A stretch of DNA of 64,000 nucleotides from Bemisia tabaci (taxonomy: Eukaryota > Arthropoda > Insecta > Hemiptera > Aleyrodidae): assembly GCF_918797505.1 (NCBI RefSeq), contig NC_092797.1, forward strand, positions 44,924,157 through 44,988,156, given 5' to 3'. This document shows, in pieces, positions 55,369 to 64,000 of the stretch. Numbering within the stretch: position 1 is the first letter of the stretch; each line of letters begins with the position of its first letter. Both the position numbers and the translations under genes were made by a program. Under the pieces are notes generated by a model. It saw only the letters and a list, made by a program, of their open reading frames with translations. It searched no databases and had not been told where the DNA came from.

Positions 55369-55489
55369 GTCGCTCCTCTGACGTAAGGGCGTATCTCGAT
55401 TTCCGCATGAGCTCTGGATTGCATGGAGTTATATGGGAGACAGGGCTCACGTGGGAAATGAGATACGCCCTTACGTCAAAGGAGCGACG
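55369..55489. mobile_element. Hairpin element family I, copy 2
   Basis: CGTCGCTCCTCTGACGTAAG, then GGCGTATCTCGATTTCCG, faces its complement. The loop contains GAGCTCTGG and AGGGCTCACGTGG. Matches 21122-21246, with differences mainly in the loop. Confidence 0.9.
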
Positions 55490-55817
55490 TTACGTCCGAC
55501 ACATCCGAGCCGATACTCGACTCACTGCTCGGTGCTCAGTGCTCAGTTGTATTGATTCACCGCCAACTCGGATTCCCGTCATCATCTGCCCGCTCCTTTT
55601 TCAATTCTCTTAACAGGTGGCCGTCCCGACCTCCCCCTTTCTCCCGTTCCGTCTCGCCGGGGGCGGAATGGAGGGGGGGCGAACTTTCCCTTTCGGCGTG
55701 GTGCCCACGCAGGAATCACGTCGTAACTTTCATCGACGCACACTGAGAGGGAAACCTCGGTTATAGGAACTGGAAAGTTTTGTTATAGCTTTCGGATTCA
55801 AAGAATGGGGCACTATA
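55490..55817. other. GC-rich spacer
   Basis: Pro/Arg-rich 64-codon frame at 55552, unrecognised. A G-rich stretch lies near 55661-55680. Confidence 0.4.
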
Positions 55818-56070
55818 CTGCCGTGCTAAGAAAGAACGCCGTATGAACATTCGAGAGTTGCCAAATTTCCTTCGTTAAAATGTTTATTTTTGAGGAAAGT
55901 TATGAATATTTTTCCTTGAAATTTTCAGGAACTTTAGGTGAAATCACGAACAAAATTTTCTGAAAAATTGGAAGAAAAATATTCAGAAGTTCACCAGGGG
56001 ATTCTTGTTCTATGAAAGGAAATTTGGCAATGCCTGAAGGTTCATACGGCGTTTTTCCTTAGCACGACAG
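55818..56070. mobile_element. MITE family F, copy 7
   Basis: Left CTGCCGTGCTAAGAAAGAAC, then GCCGTATGAACATTCG. The right is the complement, ending TTCCTTAGCACGACAG. Directly followed by a family H hairpin. Confidence 0.85.
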
Positions 56071-56077
56071 CATAGTC

Positions 56078-56196
56078 GGAAGTATTTCTGCCAAACGGAA
56101 CTATGTGCATGACGTGAGCCCTGCTATGCATATATTCTTATGGGTCTCAGGGCTCATGTCTTAATGTACATAGTTTCGTTTGGCAGAAATGCGTCC
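56078..56196. mobile_element. Hairpin element family H, copy 5
   Basis: AAGTATTTCTGCCAAACGGA, then ACTATGTGCATGACG, faces its complement. The GAGCCCTG core and the loop CTATGCATATATTCTTATGG are present. Left arm shortened by about 7 bases relative to the right. Confidence 0.85.
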
Positions 56197-56220
56197 ACTC
56201 GAGAGAATGGACCAGCCACT

Positions 56221-56611
56221 CTATGGGCTGATCGTTGGAATTGATAGCCAAAGCGATAGATAAACAAAGGCAAAAGGAATATGGAGGTATCACTACTGGT
56301 GAACCGGACGGTTGCAATAGACTGATTTAGTGGCTACGTCATTCGATATAATATCAAACCCTTGGTTCAAATTTAACACAGAACCTTGTTTCTCATTCGC
56401 GCCCATCGTTGTGCCATGGTGGTAAATAAATGCGCCCGAGTGTTTCTTACAATCGAAAGTTCTCGTGTTAAATGAGGCTTTAGTAGAAATGACCCTTTAG
56501 TTCGTCCATCATTTTCTCTCTTAGACTATAAGAGTGACCCATTTCAACCGATAGGATCGCTACTTACTCCTTTTGTCTTCTTTGTCTATTAATTTTAACA
56601 ATCAGCCCGCA
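56221..56611. mobile_element. MITE family A, copy 5, with a replaced centre
   Basis: The left part (CTATGGGCTGATCGTTGGAA) and right part (ATTTTAACAATCAGCCCGC) are family A. The middle, about 56340-56490, is unlike the other copies and makes the element over 100 bp longer. Confidence 0.75.
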
Positions 56612-56825
56612 GAGCACCTTCAATTTTGCAGATGCGACACGTACATCCATCAAGTACGAATAGTTGTATCTCTGCGCCGTCGTCAACGCTCCGCCTATAA
56701 ATTTCAACAATTAGCCTGCAGAGCGCCTTCAATTTTGCAGATGCGACACGGACATCCATCAAGTACGAATAGTTGTATCTCTGCGCCGTCGTCAACGCTC
56801 CGTCTATTTTCAACAATTAGCCCGC
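56592..56825 (+). repeat. Tandem pair of A-tail plus repeat J, 109-bp period
   Basis: Unit 1 (56592-56700) and unit 2 (56701-56805) each join the end of family A (ATTT(T/C)AACAAT(C/T)AGCC) to a full J core (TACGAATAGTTGTATCTCTG). A third A-tail follows at 56806. The 87-codon frame across them is an artefact. Confidence 0.85.
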
Positions 56826-57074
56826 TGCCTCGCTAAGTGAGAACGCCGAATGAGCCATCAAGCGTTGCCAAATTTCCCTCAACCAATCCCGAATTTTCAA
56901 GATATTTGTGAATATTTCTCCTCCAATTTTTTAAGGGCTTCCGCTCGTAATATAATCTAAAAAGTCTGAAAATTTCAAGGAAAAATATCCATAACTTTCT
57001 TCGAAAATAAATATTTACAATTGAGAAGTTTAGCAACATTCGAATGCTCATATGGCGCTTTTACTTACTACGGC
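56826..57074. mobile_element. MITE family F, copy 8, diverged
   Basis: Left CTGCCTCGCTAAGTGAGAAC, then GCCGAATGAGCC. The right is the complement with ATATGGCGCTTTTACTTACT. Inner facing GTTGCCAAATTTCCC is retained. Confidence 0.75.
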
Positions 57075-57439
57075 TGCACTGTAGTTAGACTGAATTTCAG
57101 TTCGGGTAATAAAAGGTTCCGTCCTACGGACCGTATAATACTTTGGTTTACTGGGAACGTATTCCATATCGACCGAAGTTTTCTGTTCCGATGAACTGAG
57201 ACTTCGGAAGCGGCCGGGGGCGGCCTTCTAGTCATCGTAAAACGGCTAGCTGACTTAGGACACACGCGCAAAATAGCTTTAATTCTTACTTAACGGGAAG
57301 AGAGGACTTTAGTGCTTTGATAATTCGCCTTCAATGTCTCGTGTAGGCAGTACGAGCTCCCGCGTGGTCGAATAGTGGTATCATCGTGAAATGACATGCT
57401 TACTAGGAAGTATGAACTGAGCCTTCGGTTCAGTGAATA
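57075..57439. other. Spacer with a worn J-like stretch
   Basis: CGCCTTCAATGTCTCG and GTCGAATAGTGGTATCATCG near 57328-57390 look like a decayed repeat J. Confidence 0.4.
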
Positions 57440-57560
57440 GAGATTTCGTTGGCTGCTTAGAAAAAAGTCGTTTGATCATTAGGAGGTTGCCAAATTTCCT
57501 CTAATAAAATATTTGTTTGACTTGAAAGTTATAAATATTTTTCGGTTAAATAATTCGGTT
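57440..57560. mobile_element. MITE family F, left-half fragment
   Basis: CTTAGAAAAAAGTCGTTTGA, then GGTTGCCAAATTTCC and the 'ataaaatatttgtttgact' block follow family F copies. The right end is absent. Confidence 0.55.
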
Positions 57561-58717
57561 AATTAATCGAACTTTCTACGTGCCACTTTCAAGAAATCCA
57601 GGGCTTATGAGTGAACTTTTTGGAATTTTTACAGGCGTTTCCTGGATTTGTCACGGTTACTTTGTTGGGAATGTGAATGACTCTCTGAAGCAGTTTGTCT
57701 ATTCTATTTGGTCGACGCGCAAAGAGGTAAGAAGATTTTTTTTTGAGCACCAACATTTCTACCAGATGATGCGGGTAAAAATGTGGACACTTTCACTTTT
57801 CACTGATGTTTTTTTCCTAAGTCTAAACCACGATGCCGTGCGGTGGTATCACCGAGAAAAAAAGTACTTGATTTAAGCAGAAATATTCTTAAATTAGCCA
57901 CCACAAAGGAATCTCTTTTTAATCGAGGAGAGAAAATGCCTTAAAGTCGGAAAGTTTTATATTTATTTGAGTGGTATCGATGGCCAATGTTCATTTGCTA
58001 CTTTTCTATTGGAAAGTTGCAAATATCCACTTATTTTTTACTCGTTTTCATGATCAATTAACCAAAAGTATTCCTTCAAAGTTTTTTTTGAATTTACGAC
58101 TTTCTTTCAAAAATACTCACAGAAAATGTCAAGGTACTTTAAGAATAGAGAGAGGTAAGTAGAGAAAAAGAACAGATTAAATACTATGTAAGTGCTGTAC
58201 TAATAAAGCAACACTGCGATATATGTAAGTGTATAGACGAATGTAATATATTTAAAAGTTAATTTGTGAATGTCTTACCAAATAAAGAGTTAAACGAAGT
58301 AGAAGATTTCTAAATTTAGCAGCGCAAGTCGGTATTTTCCAATTTTAATCCCTGATACACATCCAAAATACCGCTCCGTATGAACGAATTTCTCAAGATT
58401 GTTCTTTTGAGATTGGAGAGTTCGTCAGGTTTTGAAATAAAGTACCACCGTGTGCGCCGGCCGAGTCTATCATCCAATTTGGAGCTTGGAGCTTCTTGCC
58501 GCGCGGTGCAGATCAACAGGTGCCGTAACTTCCCTCGCTCGGGTTCAACGTTGGCGCGAAACTTCGGCCAGGTTCCCGGAAAAGTCTTGGTCCGCCATTT
58601 TCTCAGGAACCGGCTTTCTCAGGGCGGCAAAAATCGATGTTCCAGCGCGAGGGAAGTGAAAAGTCCCAGGGAAGAGCGGAAAGTAACGACCAATGCCGTA
58701 CCGTGTTAATTCGTCGT
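57561..58717. other. No gene recognised; several weak frames
   Basis: A 98-codon frame (57580-57876, +) has aromatic-rich segments and no recognised domain. A 109-codon frame (58380-58709, +) in GC-richer DNA overlaps 66- and 70-codon minus frames. AATAAAG hexamers occur at about 58204 and 58281, but no coding unit precedes them convincingly. Confidence 0.35.
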
Positions 58718-58967
58718 TACCCGTACGAAGGAATGTAACTCCATTCCGTGGTTGCAAATTGACTCAAACAGACCAATTGTTTACAAGGATGTACCTGAGC
58801 AATTTTTGTCAAACATTTTTCCTGATTTTTGTTAGATGTCAGAGAGAAAATCAGTGAAATCTTCAGTCAGAAATCTCTAATATTCCTCTTGTAAAAATGC
58901 ATTTTTGGAGGGAAATTTGGTAACATCGATATGTAGCTATGTTCATTTGTGGGAAAGAACGACAAAT
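58718..58967. mobile_element. MITE family G, copy 3
   Basis: Left CGTACGAAGGAATGTAACTC, then CATTCCGTGGTTGC. The right is a diverged complement ending GTGGGAAAGAACGAC. The right arm is more worn than in copies 1 and 2. Confidence 0.7.
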
Positions 58968-59482
58968 CCGTCAGAGGTCCGATTATTGAAATTCATAGAC
59001 AATAGAGGTTCAAGGGAAACGGAGTGATCCTATTGGTTGAAACAGGTGTTTGTTTAGACTGTAGAGGAGAATGATAGACTCACTGGGAAAAAAAACACAT
59101 TGGATCTAGAGTCCAGACTCTTAAAAACATCGACAAGCAAAAATATTCTTGATTCAATCGGATTTTTGCTTAAATCAAGAACCAAGCCTCATAATTTGAG
59201 CGGATGTCCTTTTGATTTAAGCTTAAATCTGATTGAATCAAGAGTATTTTTTCTTGTCAATGTTTGCAAGAGTCTGGACTCTAGATCCAATGCGTTTCCC
59301 CCCCCCCCCCCCCCCCCCCGTGCTAACTAAGGAGTCTCTCGTGATTTGCCTTTAGTTAGTCTATTAATTATCTCCTTTGTCCATCGCAACCACCTGTTTC
59401 CACTAATTGGACCGCTCCGTTTCCTCTTTGTCTTCTTTATCTATAGCTTCGTCTATCAAATTTAATGATCAGCCGGCAATCC
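58968..59482. mobile_element. MITE family A, copy 6, split by family C
   Basis: Left GGTCCGATTATTGAAATTCA and 'tgatcctattggttgaaac' up to 59080. The right part resumes at 59326 with CTAAGGAGTCTCTCGTG and ends in TTTAATGATCAGCCGGC. Removing the insert restores the family A centre. Confidence 0.85.
59081..59323. mobile_element. MITE family C, copy 4, nested in A
   Basis: 243 bp. Left CACTGGGAAAAAAAACACAT, then TGGATCTAGAGTCCAGACTC. The right is the complement, ending in a C23 run and GTG. CT flanks both sides (59079-59080 and 59324-59325). The C-run (59298-59320) stands where other copies have the A/T-run, on the opposite strand as G. Confidence 0.85.
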
Positions 59483-60078
59483 GATCATTTTAGCGTATGT
59501 ATCAAGACCAAAAACAAGAGCTGTAAAATCCCTCACACGTTTTTGACCTTTAGCTTTATCAGCTCCAGCCGATGAAAAGCTCAGCTGGGAGGCGCAAGCT
59601 GGCTCTACAAAGCGCGCTCAGTCATCCGTAACATACCTCACAAAATCCGGTCGGAAAGGAAGGTGATTGTGATTGTCTTAGACGGCGAATATTTAGACAA
59701 GACAAAAAGGGTTTGCATGTCCGTTTCAGCGTTATCAAACGTAGACCCCGGCGCGCCCTCCCGTCCCTAATTCGGTAAAGGGAAACGCAATCACGCCGCA
59801 CATCTAAAGCTCTCGGCTCCCACCTCCGCGACCTACGTCGCTCCGCGTCCCTTTGAACCCCACGGTTGACGCGGACGAGCGATCCCTCCGTTCATCCCTT
59901 CCTCGCATGCGGGCCGCCCCGGCGGAGGGAGCGAGAGGGACGGAGGATCCACCAGTTGCGCCGCGATCCGAGTTTATTTTCTTTTGACGTCGGCTGCAGT
60001 TGTTACCCTACTCGCAGGGATCCCGCCACTGAGGCTGTTGTCAGACTGAGATTAATTGGAATATATTTTGTGATTACG
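59483..60078. other. No gene recognised; GC-rich 59740-60000
   Basis: A 72-codon frame (59866, +) in GC-rich DNA is unrecognised and runs to the left arm of the next element. Confidence 0.4.
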
Positions 60079-60457
60079 AAATAATGGAGATGCTGCATGT
60101 GTGAGGAACTTACGATTCGACTGTTGAACCTTACGTAAAAGTTCGCGAGAAACACGATGGCTCCACTGGTTTTCTCTGAAATCAACTCCCAAGCTCAAAA
60201 AAAGCTCTCAAGTTGAGACCAAAATGGAGGGAATATCCGTTTCATCTTGCATGGAGAGTTTGTCTTGATGTAGATGTGGACTCTCAGGATAGCGTGGGAT
60301 ATCCCCTCAATTTTGGCCTTAACTTGAGAGCTTTTTTTTGAGCTTGAGAGTTGATTTCAGAGAAGACCAGTGGCACCATCGTGTTTCTCACGAACTTTTA
60401 CGTAAGAATCAATAGTCAAATTGCAAATTCCTCACACATGCAACAAATCCATTTTTG
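60079..60457. mobile_element. Palindromic element O
   Basis: Left arm 60079-60206 and right arm about 60330-60457 are facing complements at roughly 85%: CATGTGTGAGGAA, TTACGTAAAAGTTCG, GAGAAACACGATGG. Both arms end inward with a GAGCTTTTTTTGAG-like motif. The right border is cut by a hAT element, and O may continue beyond 60865. Confidence 0.8.
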
Positions 60458-60864
60458 TAGAGTACCTATATTGAGAGAGTATGGCCACTGGGGTTACCAC
60501 CTCTGATTGGCTCAGCCATCTTAGGCTAAATGGAGCCCTTAGGACCCAAAAATGGTGGACGCCATAAATTAATGTAATGCAAAATGACTCAAAATGTAGT
60601 TTTCTTTGCGTATCGTAACGAGAAATTTACTCAGATGCACTATTGCGACATCTTTACATAATTTTAAGGCTAACCGTGTGCAATTTTTGAGAAAAATTAT
60701 CTTGGATGTAGTAAGGTTGGCTGCAAGTGCGGTTGGTGATACCGTCAAAATTTGGCAATGACCCCCCTCCCATCCACAAAAACCAAAACAAAGCACCGCC
60801 ATTTTTGGGTCCTAAGCCTCTCCATGGGGCCCAGTAGCCATACTCTCTCAATATAGGTACTCTA
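60458..60864. mobile_element. hAT-type MITE with 8-bp duplication CATTTTTG
   Basis: 407 bp with near-perfect inverted ends TAGAGTACCTATATTGAGAG, then AGTATGG. The perfect 8-bp duplication CATTTTTG lies at 60450-60457 and 60865-60872. Inner facing blocks GGACCCAAAAATGG. Its TAGAG end matches the element at 14063. Two overlapping minus frames of 65 and 77 codons in it are not transposase-like. Confidence 0.9.
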
Positions 60865-61024
60865 CATTTTTGTGGCTCACGTCAGATACAGCAGCCTGAT
60901 TGTTGAAATATACCACAGCCTGACAAGAATCGAAAATTGATGTATTACACGGCGCAGATAGGGCCATGTCTTGTCTTACCTTGCCGACGTAGCCGGTCAA
61001 AGTTTCAACGATCAAGCTGCAGGC
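60865..61024. other. Short spacer
   Basis: A further stretch, GCAGCCTGATTGTTGAAATA at 60890, recalls the start of family A without the rest. Confidence 0.4.
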
Positions 61025-61345
61025 CGTGTAAGTATAACGTAACGCAATAAGGAGGGAGGGAAGTTTGAACCAGTCGTACGGTGCGTTACAAGGTGTGAGG
61101 GGGTGTCAAACCCATTGTTACTTAACAAATTCGAGCCGAGTGGAAAGGAAAACTTTGAGAATAAATGTGCGAAAAATTGAAAATCCCACCGTTTCTGAAT
61201 GAACCTTTTCAAAAATTTTGGGAAGACGGTCACTTAGGCCAGCGTTACGTTTTGGGGGGGGGAGGGGGGTGTGGTGCTGCGTTATACACTGGGAGTGGGG
61301 GTGAAAAATCGGTAAAAGTGATTTGCGTAATACTTGAGCGGTCAC
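61025..61345. repeat. Repeat V-like element
   Basis: Contains GTAACGCAATAAGGAGGGAG, GTGCGTTACAAGGTGTGAGG, GCGTTACGTTTTGGGGG and TTTGCGTAATACTTGAGCGG. GCGTTAC motifs face each other in part. It resembles the 6736 and 8287 repeats in motif content, and the limits are uncertain. Confidence 0.4.
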
Positions 61346-62656
61346 TATGCAGGTAGATGATTTTATAAGCCAGAAATAGTAATTCCTAATCATAAAAGTG
61401 AGTCTAATTAGTCATCATTCGAGAGAAGATATCTAAATTCTGAGAGAGTTTTGAACAATAACGTTCTGTGCATGTATCTCCGTGTTAAGGAGCAGCACAG
61501 TTTTTTCAGAGTCTCCTCTCGATCGATACAGTATATTTATGTATTGATGCTCGAAGTATTATGTCAGTCAGTGCCGGATTAAGGGAGTGGCCACATGGGC
61601 TCACACAGTGAGGTCAGCAGCGGTCGACGTGAAACGCATAGCACCTACAAGATTGTCGGAATACTTCACGCATTGCGCCAAACACAGTGCGGTCTGCGCG
61701 GCGCGGCGGCGGAGGTTAAAATCGTTAAACCACATTTATGTTCGTTCTTTCATAATTTTTTCGTTCATTTCTTATGAATGGAAGGCCTTGTCCACACGGA
61801 GATAGGTTTACGAAACTTAACTTCCGCGCAAAATTCCGTGAACTTTTGCCAGTAGTGTTGATAGGGCTTTCCCAAAAAATGTGTCCAACACGAGTAAACG
61901 CGTCTTATGCACCCCTCCCCCTGACACGTTCACTTGATGGTTTTCATTGATGTTTCATAACGAATGAGAAGGGGACGGCAAAATACAGGCGGCCCATGGG
62001 TGGCAAGTAGGTAAATCCGGCCCTGATGTCAGTTATAAACACAAAAAAACACGAAAAATTAGGCCGAAACTGTAAGAAACGACAGCGTTTTAAAATACCC
62101 CTTTGTCAGTTACAAATAAAGCACCTTTAATTTTGCCCCACTTTAGTGGGTGCCGTTCCCGCGTCGCATTTATTTGATTTTCCGTGTCTTTTTTTGACAT
62201 CATGGTTGCCATATGCATCAGTCGGATTTTCCGAGTTGGTGTGACCATAATGATCCCAATGCAATGAATGGATCTCAATTTTCTGTCGCATTGCGAATTA
62301 TTGTGATCCATCCTTTCTAGTTTAATTGAATATTAAAATAACCTAACAAACGATTGAATGGATCATCAGGCAATGTACAAATTTAAGCATTCTTATACAT
62401 GTGTCCTCTTTAAATTCCACCTAGAATAGGATTTGCGCAACGTAAATAATTGATACCTTTTTTTCAGCATTGGTCAAGAAAAGTATGAAACTCCCGCTCA
62501 CGAGAAAAGCTATAGAGTCTGTTTGAATCAAATAGCGCAATTCCGCGGTTTTTGCAAACTTCTCTATTGATTACTGTCCAGTGCTTTTTTCCCACCCTGT
62601 GTTGTTCAGAGTGTAAACAACTTATAATAGCTGCTTATAATTAGCCAAAGCGCCAA
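61346..62656. other. No gene recognised
   Basis: Frames of 60-73 codons at 61587-61805 (+) and 62090-62311 (-) are unrecognised. A mixed-composition stretch with no repeat family found. Confidence 0.4.
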
Positions 62657-62815
62657 CACGGTAAAAAATGGATTGCTGATTCGACAATTAAATTGTTATC
62701 TAACCGTCATGTTTCAAGTGTACATTTTACAATAGTGAAAAGCTAATTTAATCACGGGGGGTTAAATTAATATTTTTTACTGTAAAATCTATATCGAAAC
62801 ATGGCGGAAACTTTT
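62657..62815. mobile_element. MITE family S, copy 3
   Basis: Starts CACGGTAAAAAATGGATTGC. It contains an inner palindrome, CGTCATGTTTCAAGTGTACA, facing GATATAGATTTTAC-type sequence and GAAACATGGCGG. The block AATAGTGAAAAGCTAATTTA matches copies 1 and 2. The outer right end is not clear. Confidence 0.6.
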
Positions 62816-63539
62816 TTAAAGTACAAAATTGTTAAATACGCAATATCCTTTTTTCCGGTGAATAAGATTGAAATTGTCATGTTTTCCTACCGCAGACAGT
62901 AGTAACGCTTCGTGTACGATTGAACTCGATTAGATTATTGTTTGTCTTTTGCATGAATGGGAAGCTTTTGAATTAAATCATGGAAAAAAGTTCGTATCTT
63001 TGTTAGGAGTTTCTCTCAGTAATTTCCGCTTTACAAATCGTGGTGTAGAGTTGATGGAAACAACATACACCATGATGCTCAAATTTGCACGTCGTCTAAT
63101 GGCACATTGCAGTTGTCCCGGTGGTGAATTTGTTGGTTGGGTCCATTTCCGTCTAAACCCGACAACAAAGTTTGCAAATTCATTCGAGGAGGGGAGAAGG
63201 TGAAGGGGTGAGGGACAGGGCAGGAGGTATCGTTTCACCGGTGAGCCGAGACAAGTTGCGAATGGAGTATCTATGTTAAATAGGAGAACAAATAACGGAG
63301 CGGTCCCCCATCATCCTGTCAGCTGTTGTCGCGCGACAATCCCTTTAGCCAAACAACATTCGTGGGTCAAGTTTTCTGGGTCAGCGTTGCAGTGCAATTC
63401 AAGCCGATTTTTGCAGCAACCTCCCTCTCAGAGGACAAAATATGCAGCGCATCTTCCTCCTCAATAAATTCAGTTGACAACCGACGCTTTGAAACACAAT
63501 TCAAATCGGAATGGCTACACAGTTAAAAATTTCCGTGTT
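62816..63539. other. No gene recognised
   Basis: A plus frame of 84 codons (62949-63203) is almost fully mirrored by an 86-codon minus frame (62978-63238). Two 64-66 codon frames overlap at 63273-63526. None is recognised. Confidence 0.4.
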
Positions 63540-63716
63540 TGATGTTACTCTGAGGTGTTACTTGTGTACTCTGATATGTTACCTTGTGTTACTCTGATGT
63601 GTTACTTTGTGTTATTCAGATATGTTGTTACTTTGTGTTACTTTGAAATGTTACTTTGTGTTACTCTGATGTGTTCCTTTGTGTTACTCTGATATGTCAC
63701 TTTGTATTACTTTGTT
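63540..63716 (+). repeat. Minisatellite, TGTTACTCTGATATGTTACT-type units
   Basis: About 8-9 irregular units of 18-26 bp combining TGTTACT(C/T)TGA and GTGTTACTTTG. Unit length and sequence vary, so the array is old or actively slipping. Confidence 0.85.
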
Positions 63717-64000
63717 TTGTGTCTTATCAATTCAAAGGACTTGGTTGCTCAACACAACTTTGTGTTGGACCGACTTAAACCGTCGACATATCGGATCATG
63801 AGGGAAGTGTCCCCAAAGAAAATTTAAGGAAAATGAAGTTCATTCACAAATTTGTTTTAACGGGAAAAAATTTTCTTGGCTAAACTAATTATTTTTTTAA
63901 GCCCATACAATTATCTTGAAATCAAATATTTTTTTGTTATCTAATAAAGAAATTTCTTTTAACTATTCTTTTCTGTGTGGTTTTTTTTCGGGTTCTCCGA
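63717..64000. other. AT-rich end of window
   Basis: No gene or repeat family recognised. The window ends in unassigned sequence. Confidence 0.4.

Noticed and set aside
56573..56836. 87-codon frame with an internal protein repeat
   Set aside because: The repeat is the 109-bp A-tail/J DNA duplication; no coding sense.
1..64000. A new multi-gene system such as a defence island or biosynthetic cluster
   Set aside because: No sets of adjacent co-directional genes exist; the window has at most one credible coding frame.

Overview
This window looks like intergenic or deep intronic DNA from a eukaryote with an AT-rich, transposon-laden genome, most likely an insect. The evidence is the lack of any open frame above about 190 codons in 64 kb, many short inverted-repeat elements (MITEs), long A/T and C/G homopolymers, tRNA-derived retroposon heads and a truncated LINE end. 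My guess is a hemipteran, perhaps a whitefly, because the hairpin repeat with the core GGAACTATGTGCATTA resembles what I remember from whitefly sequence. That is memory, not a search.

The only frame I would defend as a possible gene is at 529-1104 (+): 191 codons, a coiled coil and an acidic tail, with an in-frame continuation of 32 codons after its TGA. Everything else with an open frame is short, unrecognised, or created by a repeat. A GC-rich island at 43290-44010 has overlapping frames on both strands and is left undecided.

The rest is a layered deposit of non-autonomous elements. I sorted them by their ends. Family A has ends near GGGCTGATTATTGAAATTG (6.3, 13.9, 28.6, 31.1, 56.2 and 59 kb). 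B has ends TTGGACTGCATTTTGC (4.9, 16.4, 50.7 kb). C, D, E, S and T start with CAC followed by an A-run. F starts GCCGTGCTAAGGAAAAACGC (8.7, 8.9, 34.1, 49.8, 54.6, 54.8, 55.8, 56.8, 57.4 kb). G starts near GAACGTAACTCCATTC (20.2, 27.1, 58.7 kb). H and I are 85-130 bp hairpins. J carries GAATAGTTGTATCTCTGCGC. M, N, Q and others are smaller sets. Three elements have hAT-type ends and 8-bp target duplications (14063-14374, 18244-18407, 60458-60864). Family N has CACAGTGG ends and the 5-bp duplication CGCCG, which is the Transib signature.

Insertion order can be read in several places. At 17098-17916, N contains C, which contains D. At 38462-41558, N contains M, which contains a foldback with two arms of about 0.9 kb that are nearly identical. 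At 45614-48719 a foldback with 0.7-kb arms is split in one arm by a 1.38-kb AT-rich element that itself carries a tRNA-derived SINE. At 13891-14489 a hAT element sits in family A, and at about 15014-15430 a LINE end sits in family S. The region 54.3-57.5 kb is almost wall-to-wall F, H, I, A and J.

I see no new gene system. The most interesting content is the Transib-like family, the two young-looking foldbacks, the shared core of hairpin families H and I, and the dated nesting.
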